In this document: piece by piece, positions 26,432 to 34,027 of the stretch
Layout: each line of letters opens with the position of its first letter
Position numbering within the stretch: the stretch's first letter is position 1
From: Mycobacterium deserti
GTDB taxonomy: Bacteria; Actinomycetota; Actinomycetes; Mycobacteriales; Mycobacteriaceae
DNA: 64,000 bases
Assembly: GCF_025345615.1 (NCBI RefSeq)
Contig: NZ_JAODWD010000003.1
Coordinates: forward strand, 372,001-436,000
Direction of reading: 5' to 3'
Position numbers and translations under genes: made by a program
Notes under the pieces: generated by a model
What the model was told of the DNA's origin: nothing
The model's database searches: none
Seen by the model: only the letters and a program-made list of their open reading frames with translations

Positions 26432-26457
26432 CCAAAGGTCTGGTGTCCTACCTTTGG
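26432..26457. promoter_or_regulatory. Inverted repeat between permease and glnA-like gene (candidate operator)
   Basis: CCAAAGGT (26432-26439) and ACCTTTGG (26450-26457) are perfect inverted arms with a 10-bp spacer, placed in the divergent promoter region. The GntR regulator at the end of the glnA operon is the best candidate to bind it. Nothing else clear is seen in the 169-bp region apart from AT-rich patches near 26421 and 26470. Confidence 0.5.
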
Positions 26458-26553
26458 GAGTGACGATTGTGTAAAACACTGGAGGAAACGTCGGGCTCGG
26501 AATCGGCCAATGGTTGACTCCTCGTTCATCGCCCGGCATAGAGGAGGCTGCAG

Positions 26554-27918
26554 ATGAGCGCTAACCGCATGTTGTCGGAGAGCGATCTCGAGCGCATGGT
26601 GGCCGGCGGCGAGATCGACACCGTGATCGTCGCGTTCTGCGACATGCAGGGCAGGCTGACGGGCAAACGCGTGTCGGCGCGGTTGTTCGTCGAGGACGTC
26701 GCCGAACACGGTGCGGAATGCTGCAACTACCTGCTGGCCGTCGACGTCGACATGAACACTGTGGCCGGATACACGATGTCGAGTTGGGAGACCGGCTACG
26801 GCGACATGGTGATGACGCCCGACTTCTCCACGCTGCGGCTGCTGCCCTGGCTGCCGGGCACGGCCATGGTGATGGCCGACCTGTCGTGGACCGACGGCAA
26901 GCCGGTCACCCAGGCGCCGCGAAGCATCCTGAACCGCCAGATCGACCGACTGGCCGAGCGCGGCCTCGTGCCGTACGTGGGCACCGAACTGGAGTTCATG
27001 GTGTTCGACGACACCTATCGCGAGGCGTGGGCGAAGGGCTACCGCGACATGAGCGCGGCCACCGACTACAACGTCGACTACGCGATTCACGCGGGGACGC
27101 GAATGGAGCCGCTGCTGCGCGACATCCGTCTCGGCATGGACGGCGCGGGGATGTACTGCGAAGGCGTGAAAGGGGAGTGCAATCTCGGCCAGCAGGAGAT
27201 CGCCTTCCGCTACGACCACGCCCGCGTCACCTGTGACAACCACACGATCTACAAGAACGGTGCCAAAGAGATCGCCGACCAGCACGGCAAGAGCCTTACC
27301 TTCATGGCGAAATTCGACGAGCGCGAGGGCAACAGCTGTCACATCCACATTTCGTTGCGTGGTGACGATGGGAGTGCGGTGTTCGCCGACTCGGATGCTT
27401 CCGACGGGATGTCGCCGCTTTTCCGTAGCTTCGTCGCGGGCCAGCTGGCCACGATGCGCGAACTGACGCTGTGCTACGCCCCGAACATCAACTCCTACAA
27501 GCGCTTCGCCGAGGGCAGCTTCGCACCCACCGCTATTGCGTGGGGCTTCGACAATCGCACTTGCGCGCTGCGGGTCGTCGGCCACGGCCACGGAATGCGA
27601 ATGGAGAACCGAGCACCGGGCGGCGACGTCAACCAGTACCTCGCGGTGTCGGCGCTGATCGCCGGCGGCCTGCACGGCATCGAGCAGGAGCTCGAGCTGC
27701 CGGAGCCGTTGGAGGGCAACGCCTATACCAGTGGCGCCGAACGCCTTCCGACCACGCTGGCCGAGGCGGCGACGCTGTTCGAGGAGTCCGAGGTGGCGCG
27801 TGCGGCGTTCGGCGACGACGTCGTCGAGCACTACCTCAACAACGCTCGCGTCGAGTTGGCCGCCTACAACTCGGCGGTCACCGATTGGGAGAGGACGCGG
27901 GGCTTTGAACGGCTCTAG
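26554..27918 (+). CDS. Glutamine-synthetase-like gamma-glutamylamine synthetase (GlnA4/Rv2860c-like)
   Basis: A 454-residue GS-family ligase. It has TELEFMVFD (metal-site Glu), GECNLGQQEIAFRY, GNSCHIHISL and SYKRFAEGSFAPTAIAWGFD followed by NRTCALRV. The last stretch differs from canonical glutamine synthetase (APVYLAWSGRNRSA) and matches the GlnA3/GlnA4 group, which glutamylates polyamines or ethanolamine instead of ammonia. The start ATG 26554 has AGAGGAGG upstream. Permease, amidase-type amidotransferase, ALDH and SDR neighbours fit a gamma-glutamylated catabolic route. Which amine is used is not readable. Confidence 0.85.
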   Translation: MSANRMLSESDLERMVAGGEIDTVIVAFCDMQGRLTGKRVSARLFVEDVAEHGAECCNYLLAVDVDMNTVAGYTMSSWETGYGDMVMTPDFSTLRLLPWLPGTAMVMADLSWTDGKPVTQAPRSILNRQIDRLAERGLVPYVGTELEFMVFDDTYREAWAKGYRDMSAATDYNVDYAIHAGTRMEPLLRDIRLGMDGAGMYCEGVKGECNLGQQEIAFRYDHARVTCDNHTIYKNGAKEIADQHGKSLTFMAKFDEREGNSCHIHISLRGDDGSAVFADSDASDGMSPLFRSFVAGQLATMRELTLCYAPNINSYKRFAEGSFAPTAIAWGFDNRTCALRVVGHGHGMRMENRAPGGDVNQYLAVSALIAGGLHGIEQELELPEPLEGNAYTSGAERLPTTLAEAATLFEESEVARAAFGDDVVEHYLNNARVELAAYNSAVTDWERTRGFERL

Positions 27919-28732
27919 TCTCGGCGCGAGCAGACGTAAAACTGCCCGAAATGGCGGCTTAAAGGGCAGTTCTGCGTCTGCTCGGCAAGAGAAGATCCGC
28001 CCGGTCGTCGGGCTCACCACCTATCTGCAACAGGCGCAGACCGGCGTGTGGGATGTCCGTGCCAGCTTCCTGCCCGCGATCTACTTCGAGGGAGTCAATC
28101 TGGCCGGCGGGGTGGCGGTGTTGCTACCGCCTCAGCCTGTGGACACGGACGTCGCCGAATGCGTGCTCGACGGAATAGACGGCCTGGTTGTCACCGGCGG
28201 ACGCGATGTCGACCCCGCGACCTATGGCCAGGTCAGGCACGCCACCACCGACGAGCCCGTTCAGGACAGCCGCATGCGTGACGCGTTCGAATTCGAACTC
28301 GTGCGAAAAGCGTTGCAGCGCGGGATGCCCGTGCTGGGCATCTGCCGCGGAGCGCAGGTACTCAACGTCGCGTTGGGCGGAACGCTGCACCAGCACCTGC
28401 CTGACGTCCTCGGGCACACCCGTCACCAGCAGGGCAACGCGATGTTCTCCACCTCGTCCGTGCGCACCGTGCCCGGGACCCGGTTAGCCGCCCTGATCGG
28501 CGAGTCCTCTGATGCGCAGTGCTACCACCACCAGGCCATCGACACGCTGGGTAAGGGCCTGATCGTGAGCGCGCGCGACTCCGACGGTGTCGTCGAAGCG
28601 GTCGAAATGCCCGGCGATGACTTCGTATTGGCGGTTCAGTGGCATCCCGAAGAGCGCCTCGACGATCTGCGATTGTTCGCCGCGGTGGTCGAGGCGGCAG
28701 GTTGGTATGCGACCGGGAAGGTACGAGCATGA
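27905..28732 (+). CDS. Class I amidotransferase, gamma-glutamyl-amine hydrolase (PuuD-like, Rv2859c-like)
   Basis: A 275-residue hydrolase of the PuuD type with RPVVGLTTYLQ at the N-terminus, GGRDVDPATYG, the nucleophile in LGICRGAQVLN, and QWHPEE near the C-terminus. It should release glutamate from the gamma-glutamylated product. The only usable start that keeps the conserved RPVVGLTTYL is TTG 27905, inside the 3' end of the glnA-like gene. The first 27 or so residues are then translated from the 58-bp palindromic repeat at 27927-27984. GTG 28046 would delete conserved residues. The stop overlaps the ALDH start (ATGA). The true start needs proof. Confidence 0.8.
   Translation: MNGSSLGASRRKTARNGGLKGSSASARQEKIRPVVGLTTYLQQAQTGVWDVRASFLPAIYFEGVNLAGGVAVLLPPQPVDTDVAECVLDGIDGLVVTGGRDVDPATYGQVRHATTDEPVQDSRMRDAFEFELVRKALQRGMPVLGICRGAQVLNVALGGTLHQHLPDVLGHTRHQQGNAMFSTSSVRTVPGTRLAALIGESSDAQCYHHQAIDTLGKGLIVSARDSDGVVEAVEMPGDDFVLAVQWHPEERLDDLRLFAAVVEAAGWYATGKVRA
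27927..27984. repeat. 58-bp palindromic repeat, copy 1
   Basis: The left arm CGAGCAGACGTAAAACTGCC and the right arm (27964-27984) pair over 21 bp with two mismatches around a 16-nt loop. The same 58-bp design recurs at 49428-49485. This copy lies 8 bp after the glnA-like stop and inside the reading frame of the amidotransferase. Confidence 0.8.
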
Positions 28733-30108
28733 CGGCAAGTGAGGTGGTCAACCCGGCCACCGAGGAAGTGCTGCGCACCGTCGAACAGACCTCCGAGGCG
28801 GAGGTCGACGAGGCGGTGGCGCGCGCCAAGGAGGCACAGCGCCAGTGGGCCCGGCAGGCGCCCGCCGAACGTGCCGCGGCGTTGCGGGCGTTCGCCGCCA
28901 CCGTCGATGCCCACGTCGACGAACTGGCAGCGCTCGAGGTCGCCAATTCGGGGCATCCGATCGGTAACGCCACGTGGGAGGCCGGCCACGTCCGCGACGT
29001 GTTGCAGTTCTATTCGGCCACTCCGGAGCGGTTGAGCGGCAAGCAGATTCCCGTCGCGGGCGGCCTGGACGTAACGTTCAACGAACCGCTCGGCGTCGTC
29101 GGAGTCATCACCCCGTGGAACTTCCCGATGACGATCGCGTCGTGGGGTTTCGCGCCCGCGCTGGCCGCGGGCAACGCCGTGCTCATCAAGCCGGCCGAGT
29201 GGACGCCGCTGACCACCATCCGACTCGGCGAACTTGCAACCGAGTCCGGCCTGCCCGCCGGCCTTTTCCAGGTGCTGCCGGGCAGGGGTTCGGTGGTGGG
29301 CGAACGGTTCGTCAGCCATCCGGACGTACGCAAGATCGTGTTCACCGGCTCCACCGAAGTCGGCACCCGCGTCATGGCCGGGGCGGCTCAGCAGGTCAAA
29401 CGGGTGACCCTGGAACTGGGCGGCAAGAGCGCCAACATCGTGTTCGACGACTGTGACCTGGAGAAGGCCGCGGCCACCGCGCCCTACGGAGTATTCGACA
29501 ACGCCGGCCAAGACTGCTGTGCCCGCAGCCGGATCCTGGTGCAACGCAACGTGTACGACCGGTTCATGGAACTGCTCGAGCCCGCGGTCAAGGGCGTCGT
29601 TGTCGGAGACCCCGGCTCCGAGGGCACCGAGATGGGGCCACTGGTGTCCAAGGCGCACTGGAACTCCGTCGCCTCGTTCGTGCCCGACGACGCCCCGGTC
29701 GCCTTCCGAGGCGACGCCCCGTCGGGGCCGGGGTACTGGTTCGCTCCGACCGTGTTGACGCCCCCACGAGACGACCGCACGGTGCGCGAAGAGATCTTCG
29801 GGCCGGTCGTGACGGTGCTGCCGTTCGAGGACGAGGCCGACGCGATCGCACTGGCCAACGACACGCCCTACGGCTTGTCCGGGTCGATCTGGACCGACAA
29901 CCTGTCGCGGGCCGTGCGTGTGTCGCGCGCGGTGGAATCCGGCAATCTGTCGGTCAATTCACATTCGTCGGTGCGCTACAACACCCCGTTCGGCGGATTC
30001 AAACAATCGGGCCTGGGACGAGAACTCGGCCCTGACGCTCCGTTGTCGTTCACCGAAACCAAGAACGTCTTCTTCTCGATCGATGAAAACGGCCAGGAGG
30101 CACCGTAG
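28729..30108 (+). CDS. NAD(P)-dependent aldehyde dehydrogenase (AldC/Rv2858c-like)
   Basis: A 459-residue ALDH. It has ITPWNFPMTIASWGFAPALA and KPAEWTPL (cofactor), FTGSTEVG, the general base in LELGGKSANIVF, the catalytic cysteine Cys263 in GQDCCARSR, and EIFGPVV. ATG 28729 overlaps the amidotransferase stop; an extension to 28639 is rejected. It should oxidise the aldehyde formed from the glutamylated amine. It is about 20-30 residues shorter than typical ALDHs, mostly at the N-terminus. Confidence 0.93.
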   Translation: MTASEVVNPATEEVLRTVEQTSEAEVDEAVARAKEAQRQWARQAPAERAAALRAFAATVDAHVDELAALEVANSGHPIGNATWEAGHVRDVLQFYSATPERLSGKQIPVAGGLDVTFNEPLGVVGVITPWNFPMTIASWGFAPALAAGNAVLIKPAEWTPLTTIRLGELATESGLPAGLFQVLPGRGSVVGERFVSHPDVRKIVFTGSTEVGTRVMAGAAQQVKRVTLELGGKSANIVFDDCDLEKAAATAPYGVFDNAGQDCCARSRILVQRNVYDRFMELLEPAVKGVVVGDPGSEGTEMGPLVSKAHWNSVASFVPDDAPVAFRGDAPSGPGYWFAPTVLTPPRDDRTVREEIFGPVVTVLPFEDEADAIALANDTPYGLSGSIWTDNLSRAVRVSRAVESGNLSVNSHSSVRYNTPFGGFKQSGLGRELGPDAPLSFTETKNVFFSIDENGQEAP

Positions 30109-30882
30109 ATGGACCTGACCCAACGACTCGCAGGCAAGGTCGCCGTGATCACCGGCGGCGCAAGCGGTATCGGCTTGGCTACCGCCAAGCGGATGCGCGC
30201 CGAGGGCGCGACGATCGTCATCGGTGACATCGACCCCGCCGCGGGCAAGACCGTCGCAGACGACCTCAACGGAACCTTCGTAGCGGTCGACGTCTCAGAT
30301 CAAGTCGCCGTGGACGCGCTGTACGACACGGCAGCCGAGACATACGGATCGGTCGACATCGCCTTCAACAACGCGGGCATCAGCCCACCGGAGGACGACC
30401 TGATCGAGAACACCGGCATCGATGCGTGGCAGCGGGTGCAGGACATCAACCTCAAATCGGTGTTCTTCTGTTGTAAAGCTGCACTGCGCCATATGGTTCC
30501 GCAGCAGAAGGGCTCGATCGTCAACACCGCGTCGTTCGTCGCGGTGATGGGCTCGGCAACGTCACAGATCTCCTACACCGCATCCAAGGGCGGTGTGCTG
30601 GCGATGTCGAGGGAGCTCGGCGTGCAGTACGCGCGGCAGGGCATACGGGTCAACGCGCTATGCCCGGGACCCGTCAACACGCCGCTGCTGCAGGAGCTTT
30701 TCGCCAAGGATCCCGAACGGGCGGCGCGCCGGCTGGTGCACGTTCCGGTCGGCCGATTCGCCGAACCGGACGAACTGGCCGCCGCGGTCGCGTTTCTGGC
30801 CAGCGACGACGCGTCGTTCATCACGGCGTCGTCCTTCCTGGTCGACGGCGGCATCAGCGGCCACTACGTGACCCCGCTGTAG
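30109..30882 (+). CDS. Short-chain dehydrogenase/reductase (Rv2857c-like)
   Basis: A 257-residue classical SDR with TGGASGIG at residues 16-23, the NNAG motif, the active-site YTASK, and Asp after beta2 (GDIDPA), which favours NAD. It follows the ALDH stop without a gap, preceded by AGGAGG at about 30094. It oxidises or reduces an alcohol/aldehyde intermediate in the amine pathway, or has another substrate; its place in the operon is clear, its chemistry is not. Confidence 0.9.
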   Translation: MDLTQRLAGKVAVITGGASGIGLATAKRMRAEGATIVIGDIDPAAGKTVADDLNGTFVAVDVSDQVAVDALYDTAAETYGSVDIAFNNAGISPPEDDLIENTGIDAWQRVQDINLKSVFFCCKAALRHMVPQQKGSIVNTASFVAVMGSATSQISYTASKGGVLAMSRELGVQYARQGIRVNALCPGPVNTPLLQELFAKDPERAARRLVHVPVGRFAEPDELAAAVAFLASDDASFITASSFLVDGGISGHYVTPL

Positions 30883-30897
30883 ACGACGGCTGCAGCC

Positions 30898-31620
30898 ATG
30901 ACCGCCGATCCGGACGTACCACTCGCCAGCGAGGCACTGCTGCGCCCGGTGCGGCCCGGCAACGCGTTCGAAGACACCGTCGAACGGCTACTGCAGACCA
31001 TCCGGCTCGGCGTGCTGGCGCCGGGCGAATCCCTGCCTCCCGAACGGGAACTCGCGGCCAGGCTCGGGGTCAGCCGCGACACCGTCCGGGAAGCGATCAA
31101 GTCGCTGTCCGACGCCGGCTACCTGGTTTCGCGACGTGGCCGTTACGGCGGCACCTTCCTGGCCGAGGAGCTTCCCCAGCACACCGGGGCCACCGACGGA
31201 GTCACCCGCGCGGACATCGACGATGCGCTGCGGCTGCGCGAGATCCTCGAGGTGGGCGCCGCGCGCATGGCGGCTCACCGGACGCTGACCGCCCCCGAGC
31301 GCGAGGTCCTCTGGTCGCGGTTGACCGACGTGCGCGGCGCGTCGCCCGCCGCGTACCGGCGTCTCGACTCCCGGCTGCACCTGGCAATCGCGGAGGCGGC
31401 CGGATCGCCGTCGCTGGTGCCGCTGGTCGCCGAGAACCGGATGCGGCTCAACGGCTTACTGGACCAGATTCCGCTGCTGGCCCGTAACATCGCGCATTCC
31501 GACGAGCAGCACGAAGCGATCGTGATGGCGATCCTCGCCGGCGACGGGCAGGGCGCGGCTGACGCGATGCGGGCACACGTCGCCGGGTCCGCCGCTCTGC
31601 TGCACGGCTTTCTCGACTAG
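30898..31620 (+). CDS. GntR-family regulator, FadR/FCD subfamily
   Basis: A 240-residue regulator. The N-terminal winged helix is LQTIRLGVLAPGESLPPERE followed by LAARLGVSRDTVREAIKSL and a GRYGGTFLA wing. The all-helical FCD effector domain follows (DALRLREILEVGAARMAAHR, DSRLHLAIAEAAGSP, SDEQHEAIVMAILAGDGQGA), with His residues that usually bind a metal. It ends the glnA-like operon 15 bp after the SDR. It is the likely regulator of that operon and of the divergent permease, possibly through the inverted repeat at 26432. Confidence 0.92.
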   Translation: MTADPDVPLASEALLRPVRPGNAFEDTVERLLQTIRLGVLAPGESLPPERELAARLGVSRDTVREAIKSLSDAGYLVSRRGRYGGTFLAEELPQHTGATDGVTRADIDDALRLREILEVGAARMAAHRTLTAPEREVLWSRLTDVRGASPAAYRRLDSRLHLAIAEAAGSPSLVPLVAENRMRLNGLLDQIPLLARNIAHSDEQHEAIVMAILAGDGQGAADAMRAHVAGSAALLHGFLD

Positions 31621-31761
31621 AGCGAGCCGAGACCTCGCACCGCTCATATCGCTCGACCTGCGGATTTCATCTTCTATTCACCGCCATCGAACGCTCGCTC
31701 GCCACGGTTGAGGAGTTCATCGGCTGCGCCGGCGACTTCACAGACATCTGGAGATGGGGAT

Positions 31762-33234
31762 ATGACCGAACTCAACCGACCTCGCACCGCGTCGATCGAG
31801 GTCCGAAACTACGTCGGGCGCGTCGGCGCGCTCGCGATCGCCCTTGGCGTGGGTGCCGCGGTTGCCCCCGCGCTGAGTGCGGCGCCGGTCGCCGATCCGG
31901 GCGTGTTGCTGGCCGCCACGGCACCCGCACCGGCGTCGCCTGCCTACCCGCGGCTGTCGCCAACTGCGCAGGCGGCTGTGCCCGCGGCACCCCCGACGCC
32001 GTCCACGGTTCCCGACAGCGCCATCTGGCTGACCCCACCTTCTTCTGCAGGACTCACGACTGGTACCCCGCACGTGATCCGGGCGGAGTTGTCCAGTCGA
32101 GGCTCCCGGCGCGCCGAGACGAAAACTCCACGCGGCCCGATGGTCTCGACGTTCACCATCGGCACTGGTGCACCGGCGACAGCGCGCATCGGTGACGGTC
32201 CGGCACCGTCCGCGCCCACCCGGGCGGGCCTGCAGCCTGGCCCGGGTGGCGATCCGCTCGGCGCGCTGATCGGTGTGTTCATCGGCAACGGGGACGAGCC
32301 GGGAGAGAACGGCGGGCTCTTGATCGGCAACGGTGCCGACGGCGGACCCGGGCAGAACGGCGGCCGCGGCGGACTTCTGTTCGGCAACGGCGGTAAGGGC
32401 GGCAACGGGCTGGACGGCCAGGCAGGCGGCAACGGCGGCAGCGCCGGCCTGTTCGGCAACGGCGGTGCGGGCGGTGACGGCGGCGGCGTCGTCACCGGCG
32501 GAACCGACGTCGCCACCGCGGCTGACGGTGGAAAGGGCGGCAACGGCGGCATCCTGTCCGGCAACGGGGGAGCCGGCGGTAGAGGCGGCTACGCCGCTTC
32601 GGCGTCCGGTGCGGCGCATGGCGGCAAAGGCGGCGACGGCGGCGCGTCCGGGGTGTTCGGCGACGGCGGCCAAGGCGGCAACGGCGGAGGTGGCGCGGGC
32701 AACTTCGGTACCGGTTTCGGCGGCGACGGCGGCAATGGGGGCGGGGCCGTCCTCGGCTCGGGCGGATCGGGCGGCACCGGCGGCTCCGGAACGAGCAACG
32801 AGGGTGGTGCGGTCGCAGGCAACGGAGGCGACGGCGGCGACAGTCAGGTGTCGGGCAGTGGCGGTGCAGGCGGTGCGGGCGGAAAGGCCAGCGGCGCCAA
32901 GGACCAGGTCTTCGCGGGATCCGGCGGAGTCGGCGGCGACGGTGGCGTGCTCGGCGGCCAGGGTGGTTCCGGCGGCAAAGGCGGTGACGCCGACACCAAG
33001 GCCGGCGGCGCGTACGGCGGCAGCGGGGGCATCGGCGGTCAAGGCGGGGTGAACTCCAGCGGCGGTACCGGCGGGCAGGGCGGCACCGGCAAGGCGACCA
33101 CCGGAAACGGATACGGAGGCAGCGGCGGCACGGGCGGCAGCGGCGGACCGGGTGGATCCGGCGGCCAGGGCGGCGCAGGCGGCACCGGGACCACGAGCAC
33201 CGGCTCCGACGGACAGGACGGATCCGACGGCTGA
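31762..33234 (+). CDS. PGRS-like glycine-rich exported protein without PE domain (copy 1)
   Basis: A 490-residue protein. The N-terminus (residues 17-45) has a signal-like segment [21 protein letters not shown] Pro/Ala/Ser-rich stretch runs to about residue 165. From about 170 to the end it is GGxGG repeats opening with [44 protein letters not shown], as in PE_PGRS proteins. No PE domain is present. ATG 31762 has GGAG-rich sequence upstream. It is paralogous to the gene at 34028. It is probably exported and cell-surface associated; the function is unknown. The 141-bp gap before it holds no clear element. Confidence 0.85.
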   Translation: MTELNRPRTASIEVRNYVGRVGALAIALGVGAAVAPALSAAPVADPGVLLAATAPAPASPAYPRLSPTAQAAVPAAPPTPSTVPDSAIWLTPPSSAGLTTGTPHVIRAELSSRGSRRAETKTPRGPMVSTFTIGTGAPATARIGDGPAPSAPTRAGLQPGPGGDPLGALIGVFIGNGDEPGENGGLLIGNGADGGPGQNGGRGGLLFGNGGKGGNGLDGQAGGNGGSAGLFGNGGAGGDGGGVVTGGTDVATAADGGKGGNGGILSGNGGAGGRGGYAASASGAAHGGKGGDGGASGVFGDGGQGGNGGGGAGNFGTGFGGDGGNGGGAVLGSGGSGGTGGSGTSNEGGAVAGNGGDGGDSQVSGSGGAGGAGGKASGAKDQVFAGSGGVGGDGGVLGGQGGSGGKGGDADTKAGGAYGGSGGIGGQGGVNSSGGTGGQGGTGKATTGNGYGGSGGTGGSGGPGGSGGQGGAGGTGTTSTGSDGQDGSDG

Positions 33235-33248
33235 CGCCGGCTGACGCG

Positions 33249-33275
33249 CCGTGCCGTACCTTTCGTGCGGCACGG
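33249..33275 (+). terminator. Stem-loop after PGRS-like gene 1
   Basis: CCGTGCCG (33249-33256) and CGGCACGG (33268-33275) form an 8-bp perfect stem with an 11-nt loop, 15 bp after the stop codon. No U-tract. Confidence 0.45.
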
Positions 33276-33340
33276 CTCACCCGTGTGTGGATTCGGCGCC
33301 TTCATCGTTTCGGCGGACCCGTTGTGGTGAGATTGACGCA

Positions 33341-33670
33341 GTGAGCAAGCCAGGAAACGCAGCAGAGGTTGAGCGCGCGGCGTCGGCATTGGCCGACGTC
33401 GACACCGCCGGTTGGACGCGGCGCTTCGACTTGCTGTCCGACCCCCACCGACTCGAGATCCTCCTGACGTTGCACCGCGCGCCCGGCATCTGCGTGGGAG
33501 ATCTCGCGGCGACGTTGGGGCGGTCGGAAAACGCTGTCTCACAAGCGCTTCGAGTTCTACGGCAGCAGGGGTGGGTCAGTTCGACGCGGGTTGGTCGCGC
33601 AGTGAGCTACCGCCTCGACGACGGGATCGTCCACGATCTGCTGCATTGGATCGGCGCCCGCCACGGCTGA
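33341..33670 (+). CDS. ArsR/SmtB-family winged-helix regulator
   Basis: A 109-residue HTH protein: FDLLSDPHRLEILLTLHRA, VGDLAATLGRSENAVSQALR, VLRQQGWVSSTRVGRAVSYR. The C-terminal helix DGIVHDLLHWIGARHG carries three histidines and an Asp, reminiscent of the alpha5 metal site in Ni/Co or Zn sensors, although the spacing is not an exact match. There are no paired cysteines except one Cys in GICVGDL. GTG 33341 is preferred; an extension to 33251 overlaps the terminator region. It is inserted between the first PGRS-like gene and the BTAD relic. A metal-sensing role is inference. Confidence 0.85.
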   Translation: MSKPGNAAEVERAASALADVDTAGWTRRFDLLSDPHRLEILLTLHRAPGICVGDLAATLGRSENAVSQALRVLRQQGWVSSTRVGRAVSYRLDDGIVHDLLHWIGARHG

Positions 33671-33676
33671 TCGGCG

Positions 33677-33847
33677 ATGACGGTCGGATTCGGGTTGCTC
33701 GGCGACGTCGAGGCCCGCAACGCCCTTGCCGCCTATCTCCCGCGACTGCGCCAGTCCCTGCACCGCGCCCTGCTCGGGGCGGGCAGACCATCGCCGCTGA
33801 ACGCGGCACAACGCGCAACGCCGGACCACGAGTCGATACAGCCGTAG
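33677..33847 (+). pseudogene. Relic of a BTAD/SARP-type regulator with internal deletion
   Basis: A 56-codon frame reads MTVGFGLLGDVEA joined directly to RNALAAYLPRLRQSL. In the intact regulator at 35657 these two pieces are residues 5-13 (FRLLGEVEA) and 61-75 (RNALAGYLSRLRTLL), so 47 codons (141 bp) are missing between A13 and R61. After about residue 34 similarity ends and the frame stops at 33847. The winged-helix core is gone, so it cannot act as a regulator. It follows the ArsR gene by 6 bp. The 180 bp after it hold only the palindrome at 33910. Confidence 0.7.
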
Positions 33848-33909
33848 AGCGGGGCGCAAGCCGTCGCCCGCGCGCGCACGGCGCAGGCTCGGAGTACTGA
33901 CCAGGGCCG

Positions 33910-33926
33910 GTCAAACACCGTTTGAC
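33910..33926. promoter_or_regulatory. Palindrome upstream of PGRS-like gene 2
   Basis: GTCAAACACCGTTTGAC has perfect 7-bp arms around ACC, 102 bp before ATG 34028. Its right half contains TTGAC, which could double as a -35 element. It is a candidate operator; the binder is unknown. Confidence 0.5.
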
Positions 33927-34027
33927 GTGGGCATTTAATAGCCGTTCAAGAGTCGCTGCACCGGTTCCGGGGACCGTTGTGGCGTTCCTGACATCGGGCG
34001 GCCGCCCGCGAACCTACGGAGATCATC

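Noticed and set aside
24796..28020. 1074-codon open frame on the minus strand
   Set aside because: It runs antisense to and out of frame with the permease and glnA-like genes, is Arg/Gly/His-rich and has no recognisable domain; a GC-rich shadow.
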